A stretch of 64,000 bases of DNA from Wyeomyia smithii. Lineage: Eukaryota > Arthropoda > Insecta > Diptera > Culicidae. Within the stretch, counting starts at the first letter, position 1, and each line of letters starts with the position of its first letter. The stretch lies in the NCBI RefSeq assembly GCF_029784165.1, contig NC_073696.1:263172494-263236493 (forward strand). The letters are read 5' to 3'. The translations under genes were made by a program, and so were the position numbers. This document shows positions 47,152-58,705 of this stretch, one piece after another. Below the pieces are notes generated by a model. The model was not told the DNA's origin. It was given only the letters and a program-made list of their open reading frames with translations, and ran no database searches.

Positions 47152-47375
47152 GGTCCCCGTGGCTCTGTGGTTAGCGATGTCGGTCGGCTACCTCTCCCAC
47201 ACGGTCGTGATATCGGGTTCGATTCCCGATCGAGTCGAGGATCTTTTCGAGCTGGAAATTTTCTCGACTCAGGGCACGGTGTATCGTTGTACTTATCCTT
47301 CATATGCAAAATGTGCCAAAAACAATATCGATATCGAATTCTCAACTAATCTAGTTGATCGAGACTGCTATTAGC
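47152..47375 (+). mobile_element. tRNA-derived SINE
   Basis: Starts GGTCCCCGTGGCTCTGTGG. The A box is around 47160-47175 (GTGGCTCTGTGGTTAGCG) and the B box at 47216-47226 (GGTTCGATTCC), ending in a tRNA-unrelated body with CTCGACTCAGGGCACGGTGT. The layout matches mosquito tRNA-related SINEs such as the Feilai group, though the exact family is not confirmed. The plus-strand open frame across it is incidental. Confidence 0.8.
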
Positions 47376-47379
47376 CCCA

Positions 47380-49164
47380 AGGCTAAGCGTGTGTGTTCAA
47401 TTCGCTTGATGAGTGCTCGAGTTCTGCAGAAATTGTTTTATTTTTATTGGAAATCTCCCTTCCAGAGAAGTGAGAGGTCTCGAACTATTATAATAACCTT
47501 TCCCAGCTCCAAAAACCCTACAAATTTTCACGCCGATCGCTTCAGTCATTTCCAAGTCTATATAGATCTGACAGATCGTTTTAGTGATGCACTCGCGGGG
47601 AGCCCAGGGAGAGGAAGCAGGCTTATTCACTAGTGGTAAGTTTAGCCCTAACCACTGGCATAAAACATTACTAAACAAGTTAGCAGATCATCAACATCAT
47701 TAATTTCAAGTCATCCGGTCGAAACTATGTGAATACTCAGTGAGAGCCGTGAAATTATTTCGCGGTATTAGTTGTTGTTACTTCACATAGAAAAATATCA
47801 GTGAAAGTTTAACCAAGAATTTTCTACAAAAAAAAAATTAAATAATTAAGCGAAACCGCATCGCGAGGTCCTTTTACCCAGGTATTTCCAATCTTTATGT
47901 CTTTATAATTTAGTTTTCGGTTAATTGTCACAGCGATAAAACTACTCAAACACGCGAAGTATTGAATCTTTTGATATACAGCAATGTTACTGAATACGAA
48001 GTAACGGTTTTTTTATCCACTGTGCCCCTCGAATCCACCCAAATTGAACAAGTAAAATAGGACCATGTCATCTTGGGCAAGGAAAACTAGCATGTTTTCA
48101 AAAAATATAATCTTTTTTTTTAATATTATACTTTTCCTGTGACTGACTTCAACATTTTCGGGAAAATATCGAAAAATATCAACTATTTACAGTTCCAAAG
48201 ATGAGAAAAAAATGTTTGCGTGCGGAAAATTGCCTACTCAAATGTTTGATTTTCGGTTCCAACAACAAACAGTATCTGAGAATACTTTCGCGCGTACAGC
48301 CAGCCGAGGGTGACTTAAAACTAGTTAAACTCGATTCGATAGTGTTGTGTTCATCCTTATTTGTCCTGTGCAATGTATTCAGCGTTCTGCTGTACGAAAA
48401 TAGTTTCAACAATCTGGGTGCGCGCGATGAGTGTTTATTATTAAAAGTCGATGCAAGAAGGAGTCAATAAATAATTTAAATATACGATTTAAAAACCGCG
48501 CGATTGGTGAGTGTGGCGGGGAAGGACATAACAACAGATAATTAATGCTAACCACTGACGACATTTCAGCTGCCTAATAAATAATGGAGGGTAAAAAATT
48601 AAATACTATGAAAAAATATACTTTAAAACGAAGAAACAACAATCGTATTCTTTACGGTATATAGTTACAGTTTTACTGTTACCTCGTTTGCGGCTCATCT
48701 CATTGGTTGGGGGAGAGGTGGACACAAACCGAACATCGACGACACCCCGGAACAAAACTTAGTGTTTACAGAAACGATATCAACATGTCTTTTTTTTGCC
48801 TTCCCCCATGTAGTGATGCGCGGAATAACAGTAAGGTACATTCTATCAGTATATATGCTAACGGTAAAAGCGGACCAACTATCGTACGACTTTTGGGATT
48901 CGCTGCTGCATGCTGCCCGCGTCTCGTGCTGTATTTTTTTTTGTTTCGCGAGACCGAGCAAAAAATTGTTCTAGCTAATTAAATAGTATAAAATGAGTAT
49001 TCGGATCGATTCCTTTTGCCAACCGAGCGAGAAGGTCTCGAGCATAGGCTGTAGGCATTGTTCCACGATTTTGTATTCGAAGTTTTTAGCTTTGCATGGT
49101 TTTTGGTTTATGCTGACGATCGCCCAGACTAGCATCCGACGACGACCATCAGCTGCTGCTAATG
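47380..49164. other. Non-coding region downstream of the zinc-finger gene
   Basis: No exon recognised. The right part should include the 3' UTR of the zinc-finger gene (minus strand). A minus-strand frame at 48179-48412 and its plus-strand shadow look random. Confidence 0.5.
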
Positions 49165-52100
49165 CTACTGCTGATGTTGCTGCTGCAGGGCCTCAGATGC
49201 TGGCACTAGGACGGTACTGGTCGTACCGTCCGAAGCGGTTTGCTGTTGAGCGACCAGTTGTGGAAGCGATATTTGCACCGGTAGTGTTTGATTGTCCGAT
49301 GTCGGAACCTGTTGGGTATGGTAAGGTTGCGGGGTTAAATAAGCTGAGGGTATTTTTTAACAAATGATCCATTCTTACGTGTATTGTAACACCTTGTGGC
49401 AGGCAAATGCCCTGCGTGAGAGGGGAAGGCTGAGGCGGGTTAAGGTTCTGCATCGAGTTTGTACTTGTGGTTATTGTCAGACCGGGTGGTATTCCTGCCG
49501 GCAGAGCTAGCGACACCGGCGTCGCACCTGACGACGTCGTCGTGTCGGGATTGCTACTGCCATTGCTACTGTTGTTGTTGTTGTTGCGACCTGTCGAGCT
49601 GTTACCACTGCCGGACATTTCCTCCTTCAACCGTTTTGTCATGTGCGATTTTATGTGCTTGCGGAGGTGATCCTTCCGGTAGAAGCCTTTTCCACAGTCG
49701 CCGCAAATCTGTTGAAGAAGGCAGTATGTAAATTAAAAGTTTAATTCTTTTTTTTATCTAATTGTAAGTAAATTTCCTCGGGATTGATACAAATGTAGGT
49801 GGTAGGTCTTCGTAAAATAAAAAGGAATTTTACAGGCAGTCATGCGATGCCACCGGGACAATTTCGGTGGAGGTCCTTTGTATTTTGATAAATTATTTGA
49901 AGTATTTTAATGTACAAAACGGGTTTTTTTTAATTTTTTATTTCTCTTTCTTAAGGAGATTTTCAGCCTCCGGCTGGTTCATCTCCGGAAGCCCCGGAAG
50001 GGAGTTTCCCTGTTTGTTATACATAATTGTTACAGATAGTACATTCGAAAAAAAAGAGAGGTTTTTCCTTTCTCGTGTTCACTGTCGGAGTTTGTTCTGG
50101 TCGGTGTTATTTCGTTTTCGGTTGCCTGTCTAGGTACTGTCGATGAAATGCTTGACGTCTTGTTTGTCATCATGTCAGATTTGATTATATATACCGGTAT
50201 CCTTCATGAAATTTAATAGTGTAGCTTCCGTTGATGGATCGTTCGCCAGGGCATCTCTAATACTGTCCGGGATTCCATGGAAATCCCGGATGCTTCGAAA
50301 ACAGGGACAGTTTATAACCATGTGTTCCACCGTCATTGTAGTATTACAAGTGTCGCATCTTTTTTTAAAGGTTGTTTTTTCTGTCCTGATCGTAGGCGGG
50401 ATAAAACGCGTTGGTCGCGCCAGTTCGAAACATCCACCCATTTGGTGGTTTCGCCTTTTACTTTACGGGTGAAAAGTGTCGTGTTACTTGACCATTCTGC
50501 AGACCAGGAAGAACGAAGAGCACATTTCACAAATTTTTCAGCGTCGTGTCCTGGGACATATTTGGTTGCCAGCGTGCCGGAACGTGTTGCCTTGGATTCC
50601 GCAGTGTCCCGGGATCCAAACAAAAACTGTATTCTGGGGGGCCCACTTTTGTACTGCTTGTATCCATGGGTGTTTTGATGTCGGTGATTCCAATGCAGCG
50701 AGGGCACTAAAGGAGTCGGACAGAATACATAAAGGTTCGTCAGCTGGTGTGGTGGCCGCGTAAAATATTGCTGCTGTTTCGGCCGAGAAGATCGAACATT
50801 GATCTGGCAGACGAGAGAAAACGCTGCAAGTCTGATCGGCAATTCCGAAACCTACCCTGTTTGCAGTCTTGGAACCGTCAGTGAACCGATGGTGAAAATC
50901 TTGATATTGCTTACCCAGCGATTCCGCAACGTGTGCGTGCATGGCACGAGAATCATCTCCTGCTCGAAATTTGTTACTAATGGAACGATCGATTTTAAGA
51001 GCTGGCGCATTCCATCTCCTAGTTCCAGTCCAGTGGATGCATGCCACCGGAGGGAGCTCTAGATGGGTGAGGGAGCTGAGAACTCTATTCCCCTCTTTGA
51101 GGAGAAAGACCTCAGAGTTTCCATAGGTTTTCTCTAAATAACTGATGGTTCTGCAGTTTAATATTTCCGCGAATTGGTACTGGAAGGGCAGGATGCCGAG
51201 TTCAGCGCAGGCGGATTCGGCTGGGGTAGATGGGAGAAGTCCTGCGATGATTCGTGTTGCATGATTGTATACGGGAGAAAGTTTTGTGTTAAACGAGTCG
51301 CCGGCCATGCAATATAACTCGATACCGTAAAATAATTTACTGTTTACTGTGGCTTTGGAGACTCGGAGAAGAATGTCTCTGTTGCTGCTCTTGTGTGGTT
51401 TAGAGAGCGTTTTGAGTATGTTCAAACGAGTCCTACATTTTTCTCTAGTATCGTTGAAATGATCTACAAATTTAAGGCAACGGTCCAGTCGTACACCGAG
51501 GATTTGAATAGCCTTTTTAAAAGGGATTGGGGTTCCGTTCGAAGTAACGGCCTTTGGTAGTGGACGATGGCGAGATCTGCATATGTGGGACCTCAGCAGC
51601 TGATACGGCGGCTTGAATTTTCGTGTGTAGTCTTTTCAGAGTGCGACCCACTGCTTGCAGGACAACATCGTCTGCGTATACGAAGATGTACACATCCTTC
51701 ACGAGGGATTTGAAAATACCGTTCATGGCGATTAAAAAGATGGTGACACGCAGGAAATTCTTTATGAAGTGCAATAGATTTCCGCCTAGTCCCCATTCGA
51801 TAAGCTGTTGAATAACGCGTGGGGTCCACGCGCGGTTGTATGCTTCTGCCAAATCCAGAGATACGATGTCCACGTGCATATCTTCCTCCACTGCGTCTTG
51901 TAATACGTCTGCGAGGCCTGCGAAGTACGTACTCGTCCCGTGACCAGGGCGGAAAGCGTGTTGGCGGTGGTCTAGAAGAGCGTTGTCCTCGAGGTGTTTA
52001 ATCAGGCGACGGTTGACCATCCTTTCTAATATTTTGCTGGCACAGCACGTCAACGATATAGGACGATAGTGGCTTGGAGTAAAAGCTGCTTGACCTTGTT

Positions 52101-55100
52101 TAGGGATAGGGACTACTAGGCTGTGGTTCCAGGCTGCAGGTAGGGTGTTGTTTGTCCAATGACTGTTTAGAAGGTTCAGGAACGCTAGTTTAGTTTCGAC
52201 TGGGAGGTATTTAAACATAGGGTAACCAATATCGTCAGGGCCGGCGGAGTTCCCTTTCCCTTTACACGCGGAAAGGAGCGTTGATAGCTAGGGGAGGGTT
52301 GTCTTCCGGGATGACCATGTCATTCAACGATAGTGTGGTTACGTTGTTTCGCCGTATAAAATCATTGTCTTATCTGTCGATGGCAGATAAGGAGGCGAAA
52401 TAATCGGCAAGAGTGTCAGCGACAATTATGGGATCACGTGTGATACCATCTGGCGAACGGATAGCTATCCCTTTCGCTTTTCGTTTTCCGTTTAAGGCAT
52501 TAATTTTGCTCCATATATCGGATGTCGATTGACCAGCGTTAATGCTTTCTAAGAACTCGTTCCAACTGTTTGTTTTCGCTGATCTAATGATCTGGCGGCA
52601 TTCGTTTCGCCTCATTCGATATAGCTCGATAGCCTTATCTTTATCTGGGTGGCCGACAGGGAGTCGTTTAGCGGCTCGAAGTGCCTTCCTTCTGGCTTTA
52701 ACTGCAACTTTTGTTTCGGGAGACCACCAATGAAGCGGTTTCCGACCGGGGTTTGAACTTGACTTAGGGATAGCCGCGTTGGCCGCTATGAGAATGCACT
52801 CCTCCAATTCCTCCATGTTTACCAATGGACTTTTCTTTGTTAGCTGAACCATAGTTTGTGTGTACATCTCCCAATTGGCCTGGCCGTATAACCATCTATG
52901 ACGACGAGATGTTACTGGGGTAATGTTTCCCATAGAGACGATGATTGGGACATGATCGCTGCCTGTCGGGTCTTCCAAAGTTTTCCATATGAACCTGTTA
53001 ACAATGGAGGAGCTGACGGCGGATACGTCGATCGCTGTTTCGGTTTGTCCACGGATAAATGTCATGGAACCGTCGTTAAGAACAACGAGGTCCAAATTTT
53101 CCAATATTTTGGCGAAAGTAGAGCCGCGGTGGTTGGCTTTTAGACTTCCCCACGAAGGATGGTGTCCGTTAGAGTCACTGAGAACTAAAAGTGGACCTGA
53201 AATATTCTCTAGTGTATGCTGAAGTTTGGGGTGAAGGTCGGCAAGTTTACCGTTGGGCAAGTAAATGCTTACAACCGTTATCGGAAAAGGGTAATCTAAC
53301 TTTATACCGACGATTGGGAGATTAATGTCGAAGTGCATCGGGGAGAATTGAATGTCTTCTGATATGCCAATCGCTACGGAATGGTAGATGTTAGATTGGC
53401 TGCAATTATAGATCCAGCGATACTTTCCGCCGAGTGTACGATTCATATGTGATGGATCGGCTCTATGTACCTCCTGTAAAGCAATTTTAACGGGGGAGTA
53501 GTTTCTCACCAAGAGTTCTAGGTCGCCAAGGTTTTTATAGTAGCCATTGATATTCCACTGTATGGAAAAAGTTGGTTGCTGCGATCTTCCCGGTTCAAAG
53601 GATCGGGTGGTTAGATTGGCCGATGTGGGGGTAGTGAAGGGTCCCGAGGCCCTATTGGGTTGAAAAACTCTGGCCGTGGGATTAAGTTATGGGGCATTTC
53701 CTTTCCAGTGATCTTGCGGGGGGAAAGTGAGGTTATCACGCGACCCCGAAAGATGTTGAAGATCGGGAGTTAACATTTGTGGTATTGCGGGGCATGATCT
53801 GATGGGAGCAGTGTTTGAATGAGTCACACCGGTGGAGAATGATCGACTGTAAGGCTTTGATGACGATCCTGCTACGGGTAAGGCAGTGCCTCCTGTTTCC
53901 GCATACCAACGATCGTAAACTTCTGAATCGGTACGGGCGAGTATCGGTATGGTTTTTCTGTTGGGGGGTCTAATAGATCTCAGGTGGTTGGTGACATCCT
54001 GTAGGGGGGTCGTGAAGTTATCACTCGATTCAGCTTCCAGGCCTCCCTCGGTGTCCTGTTGGGAGATTGTGATGTTATCACTCGACCCGGTGGCGCCCAA
54101 AAAGAGTCCCGACCGAGTTTCCAAATAGGCCATCTCATCTTCAGTGTTCGAAAAGCTTTTGAGTCCGTTGTTGTCCTTAGGGGGATACAGGATAACTTGC
54201 TTTTCCGTCCCTTTCGCGACCCAAACAGAAGACCTAGGGTTGTCCGCCTCTTCGTTGCTGTGCGTACCGACAGGGCCTCGGTGCTCCTGTGATCCGGTCA
54301 CGTTTGTTGTTTTTGTGGTGGTGGTGGAAAAGGTGTTCGCGGTAGCGGATCCCGAGGGAGTAGATACAAGGTTTTGGTTGGTTGGGATTGTGGTGTATGA
54401 TGTGGTTATAATTCTGTTAGAGTGATTTTTGTCCTCAGCGGCTGGTTTCTTGCAGTTACGATTTTGAATAGGTTTTGGAGCCATTGGTGTTGTAGGAAGT
54501 GTTGTTTGTCGGTTAGGTGTTAGGCCAAGCTGAGGACGAGGATGAACAGGTTTTATTGGAGTTCCAACGAATCTATTTGATTCATTGGCTCGTCGCCCGA
54601 TGATATCGCTAGGTCTAGGTTATCGGTAGTACCCGAGAGCATGTTACCATTCTGGCTCGGAGTTTCTTCGAAGTCCGAAAAAATGAATGGTGAGTCAGTT
54701 CCTTTTCTTCTTTTCGGTTCCAAATTCTTCTGTAAAGTGGGTTTTTTCTTAGTTCCGGTGTTCTTCTGATGCTTGGATTTTGATTGGGAGGTATTGGTTA
54801 CATTGGATATTAGATCTTCGGTTGGTTTTGTTGTGTTAGCTGACAGTAGTTCATCTGATGTTGGTAGGGAGTTCTGGGTTTGGTTGGCACGAAGGGTAGC
54901 AATCTCGTAATCTTTAGAGGCCACATCTTTTTTGAGTTGCTGAACTTGGGAGACCAGGTCAGAGATTGTTCCGTATTTTTTCGTTAATGTCATCCTATCT
55001 TGTCCTGTAAGGGCGTTTTGCAAGCTTTTGATTCTCGCGTCTTTACATTGCAGTTCTTCGCGGAGCTCGGTGATAGCCAGCCTGAATTCGACTAATGTTT

Positions 55101-58100
55101 GTACATTAGAGTCATTAGCCACTGGGCTGGTCTTTAGTGTTTCTTCAAGAGCGTTAATTTTCCTGTCCTTATCAACTAGTTCCTTGATTGCTTGTTCCAG
55201 CCTCAATTCCAGAGTTTCAATCGTCTTATCTTTACTATCTTTGGTCACACCTGCAAAGGATTTGTTGCCAGTGGCCGTTTCAAAGATCCTTCTCGCTGCG
55301 AGGTACGAGATTCCCTTGTCCACCCGAATCCGCTGAATGGCGTCTTCTTGTTGATATACCGGGCAATTGCGACTAGAGATTGAGTGAAGGTTTGTTAAGC
55401 ATCTGGGGCAGAAAGCGGTTGCAGTACAAGGGGAGTTTTCCACAATAGTGTGTTTCTGGGCACAGTGACCACAAGTAGAAGTTAGTTGCTGGCATCGCAG
55501 TTTAGTATGTCCGAAAGTGTAGCACTTGAAACACAACATTGGGGCAGGGTAGTAAGGACGAGTTTTGCATCGGAGGTATCCGATATCAATGTGCTCAGGG
55601 ATCCGTGTCCCTTCGATTGTGAGAATGATTGTTGCGGTGGGTTCCCTTTCGTTTCCGGGGCCGGTTCGTCTCGTGATCCGGCGAATACTTTCGACTTTTT
55701 GTTGTTTTAGATTTGATAAGATAACTTCATCTTTTACCTGTGCGATTTCCTGGCAACTGATCACGCAGCGAACTGTGTTGAGATTTGCATGTTTGGTAAT
55801 TTGAATCTTAGTTCCATCATCTAATTGGTTCAAAGAGAGCATGCGTTCCACTTGCCATTTAGATCTAACCTTGGGAGCATAGGTTTTACCTCTAGCCTCG
55901 GGAATAGCACCGTCAATTTTACCCTTAATCCACCCTTCGATCGATGAGCGGATCATGAATGGGTTTGATGGTAGTTTTCCATCTTCGAGAGCTGATTGAA
56001 GTTTTAATACCACCAGTTCGCCATGGAGTCCATTAGGATTCATGTAGGACGGTAACGTTGCGCCGGTGTACGAACTATCCAAATATTGAGATATTCCTAC
56101 CCCCACCTGAATCAGGCAGAGGTGGAAACATCCCGTCCAGCGACATCGCTGGCACGGGGTCAAGTAGTGATATAGGTTGCCAGCAGTTTTTTTTTTCCGA
56201 TAGCCGCTCAGATGAATTACAACCGATACAGGGGAGCGAAGGGATTTGCTCTACGAGAGAGGAACGGTAGAGAGACGAAGACTTGTATGCAAGTGACGCG
56301 CACTGCAATGGCTTCCGAAAAGATAGCGTCTTTGTGATCTGCCTGATTAGAACAAACGAATCTTTCCAAAAATATCACTCCGCTTAGATCACTGGTTATA
56401 AACACTTTCGCTTTTAGGAGGTCAGCAGTCGACCCCTAAAATGAAATTAGTGAACCGATCGGATATATATGCCCGATTTCAATCGCGGCGACGTAAGAAT
56501 AAAACGATATATTGAGATGACGTCCGACCGCGACGAAAACGAACTGACGTGACGACTGTACAAAACGGGTTCTAAAAACCTTTAAAATATTAAAAAAAAA
56601 TTCGACTAGAGCTGGATGTTTTGCTGAACGTTTGATTATAAATTTCTGTGATATTTAGTCCATAGGAGATAGGAAAACATGGTAGGTACTACATACTTCT
56701 ATTCCGAACTGTGGACGAAATAACTTTGCCAAGTTTTACATGTTCTACACTTTAGTTCACTAACAATAACAGCAATACTAGATTTTGCCCATTTTGAAAC
56801 AACACAATGCAGATCACAATAACTCGATGTGACAATTATAGTTTTTTGAGCATCTTGGGCGTTTATGACTTTCGAGGCAAGGAATCGCTAGAAATTTATG
56901 CTATAAATGCCGATTTTGAGAGTTAGTCTACAAAACACTCTCAACAAATCTTTTTCAATTTAGTATTTAGGAGTCCTTAAAAACTTGTACATTATTACGG
57001 ATTAATACGGATTTCTGGTTCCTTTTCAGCTTATTAAAAAAACTTAAGTGCGGAGATTGTTTGGTTCTCCTAACAGTGTAAAAATTGGTTTCCTAAAGAA
57101 TGATTTCGATTTACTTCTCCCAAGGCAGACGAGTCCAGGTTTGTGCTGATTCACACCTTCTTTAAACGTCACACAGTACTTTCAAACTGATTGCCGAATG
57201 AATCTCAAAATTTTGCTCTTATTTGTATTCATTTTTTTAATAATAAAATTAGCAAAAGCTCTAATGAGATCCACAAATAGTAAACATGTACAAATAATAG
57301 GGATGAACTAAAAACTATCAGTTGCCCACTTGAAACTCACCTCCGTCTTCACCCCGCTGTGAATCACGAAATGCAGATTCAAATGCTCCTTCCGCTTGAA
57401 TCCCTTCAGGCACACGCCACAGATGTACGGTCGCTCCGGGTTGTGACCGAGTTTGTGCCGCTCCAGGTGTTCCTTCCGCTTGAGACCCGCCCCGCAGATG
57501 TCACAGATGAACCGCCGCTCGATCTTGTGCACCGCTAGGTGCTGCTCAAGGCACTCCTTCTCCGGGTAGGCCATGTGGCACTCGGGGCAGCAGAACAGAA
57601 CCGTCCCGTCCAGGGCGGTGGTGATATGCACTTGTCCCGGTTTTTGGCGTTTCGGCTTCGGTGGTTTTGATTTGTACTTTCGCTTTTTCCGAGCCTTGGC
57701 GGTAACTGTGGGGGTTCCATTTTCACCGGGTGCCGTCGTGGAGGTGGCCGCCGCCGTCGTATGTGTGGAGGTTGCTTCGTGTAGGGTACTACTAGTGGTG
57801 TCCCCGGATACGCTGCTGGTGTCTTTAAAGCTGCTATCCGCCTGACTGCTGTCCGCTCCGAATTGTGTGTTGTCATTGGAGTTTTCTTCGATTATTTCCC
57901 GCTTGATGAACGCGGTGGTTCCGGGCGTGTTCGGTATGGACCCTCCGATCAGATGATCGCCATGCGCTAAAGGTACAGTCGGCTCGTTGTTGTTGTTGTT
58001 ATTGTTGATCTTAAGGAACGGTTGCAGGTTCAAGCTGTGACTTCGTTGCTGCAGAAATTCCGCAATATCGGCACCGAAGGCTGGAGCTGCTGTGAGATTA

Positions 58101-58705
58101 GGGATGCTGTTCCATACGGCTTCCTGTTTTATTTGTCGTATGGGGGGAGGTTGGTCGTTTTCTATTTTTATAGCGGGATGAATGGGTGGATCGTTATTTT
58201 GGATTTGTTGTTGTTGCTGTTGCTGCTGCTGCTGCTGCTGTTGGAGCAGTGAGGCGTTCTGAGCTTGTGCTAGCAATTGCAGATCTTGGGGTTGTAAGGC
58301 GGCGACTATCGTCATTCCCTCCGGAAGACCATGATTGTGCATCATCTCTTCGTCCTGCGGTCCGTACGCAACCGTCAGAACAGTGGTTCCTTGCTGGAAA
58401 CCTTGAATAGGTATTTGCATTTGTCCCATTTGAAACTTTGGAGCTTGCTGGGCCGGTTGGGGCATAGGATTGGGGTTCAGCACCTGGATCTGTACCGTCT
58501 GCTGCGCGTCTCCTGGCTTCGCACCGGGCATCGTTATCGGCAGGGTGATGTAGGCGGGTGTCGCTTGTTGCATGTTAGCCGCCGCAGCAGCCACTGCTGC
58601 TGCCTGTTGTTGCTGCTGAAATGCAGTCGCGGCTGCCATCGCATTTCCGTCCATCGGTCGCAGGAATTGCATCCCGCCATCAGCTCCAGATACTAAACCA
58701 AGCAC
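49165..58705 (-). CDS. Polyglutamine C2H2 zinc-finger protein (5' end not found)
   Basis: Three coding exons recognised: 57341-58705, 49379-49708 and 49165-49308, all phase 0. The first has an acceptor (TTGCAG/GTGCTTGG), so at least one more exon lies upstream, outside what I can identify. The protein starts with a Gln/Ala-rich region and a Gln run (CAG/CAA tract, 58200-58245). It carries a basic patch (KKRKYKSKPPKPKR) and four C2H2 fingers: CPECHMAYPE, CDICGAGLKRKEHLERH, CGVCLKGFKRKEHLNLH and CGDCGKGFYRKDHLRKH. Finger 4 begins just after the intron. The C-terminus is Asn/Ser/Gln-rich and ends in LQQQHQQ. The finger array resembles what I recall of Drosophila l(3)neo38, but this is not certain. 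A nuclear DNA-binding role is inferred. Confidence 0.82.
49911..49925. repeat. 15-bp target-site duplication, left copy
   Basis: TGTACAAAACGGGTT, identical to 56557-56571, flanks the I-like LINE on its 3' (poly-A) side. Confidence 0.92.
50175..51425 (-). pseudogene. LINE ORF2: RT end, RNase H and C-terminal Cys/His motif
   Basis: From 51425 down, the RT thumb region (KLFYGIELYCMAGDSFN) leads into RNase H. The catalytic Asp/Glu/Asp are visible in FTDGSKTANRVG, FSAETAAIFYA and LSDSFSALAAL, followed by VWIPGHCGIQGN. The frame then shifts near 50.54 kb. The final part (50175-50441) has a CDTCNTTMTVEHMVINC Cys/His motif typical of the ORF2 tail. Confidence 0.85.
51517..52218 (-). pseudogene. LINE ORF2: reverse transcriptase
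   Basis: RT fingers and palm: VVPIPKQGQAAFTPSHYRPI, SLTCCASKILERMVNRRL and the active site YIFVYADDVVLQAVG near 51.69 kb. The segment that should carry the PQG motif between KNFLRVTI and FLIAMNGIF is missing, an internal deletion of roughly two dozen codons that should abolish polymerase activity. Confidence 0.88.
52370..54484 (-). pseudogene. LINE ORF2 N-terminus and APE-type endonuclease
   Basis: The frame starts at 54484 with an undistinguished Ser/Thr/Pro-rich leader and is interrupted by a single TAA at 53687-53689. It continues in the same frame into the endonuclease: IQWNINGYYKN, then ALQEVHRAD (metal-binding Glu), the SIYLPNGK block, LSDSNGHHPSWGS and the terminal GSDHVPI His motif. 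The endonuclease itself looks intact. The frame ends at 52370, before the RT. Confidence 0.87.
54553..56163 (-). pseudogene. LINE ORF1, gag-like protein with Cys/His knuckles
   Basis: About 530 codons open, ending 69 bases before ORF2. The nucleic-acid-binding region holds CFKCYTFGHTKLRC (CX2CX4HX4C) followed by CGHCAQKHTIVENSPC and CPRC...NCPVY clusters, the arrangement of I-type ORF1. A coiled coil follows (about residues 300-420). The likely N-terminus (MSLDGMFPPLPD) lies in another frame at 56.1-56.15 kb, so a frameshift separates it. Confidence 0.85.
56557..56571. repeat. 15-bp target-site duplication, right copy
   Basis: TGTACAAAACGGGTT, identical to 49911-49925, on the 5' side of the LINE. 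Confidence 0.92.
56572..57340 (-). other. Intron of the zinc-finger gene, 5' part
   Basis: AT-rich intron sequence between the LINE and the donor site (GAG/GTGAGTTTC at 57340). No exon or repeat recognised. Confidence 0.6.

Larger units (their letters stand above)
49926..56556 (-). mobile_element. I-like non-LTR retrotransposon, 6.6 kb, inserted in an intron
   Basis: Complete in extent: an A-rich 3' tail abuts the left duplication, and the 5' end abuts the right copy. ORF1 (gag-like, CCHC) lies at 56.2-54.55 kb. ORF2 begins at 54484 and carries endonuclease, RT and RNase H to about 50.17 kb. RNase H together with ORF1 knuckles points to the I clade or a close relative. Coding breaks (frameshift near 56.1 kb, TAA at 53687, loss of an RT segment, later frameshifts) make it inactive. 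It lies in the same orientation as the host gene, in the 7.6-kb intron before finger 4. Confidence 0.93.

Noticed and set aside
47152..47226. Functional tRNA gene
   Set aside because: The boxes are present but the cloverleaf cannot be closed well and a SINE body follows.
46879..47374. 142-residue plus-strand frame
   Set aside because: It spans unrelated repeat DNA and the SINE, with no domain.
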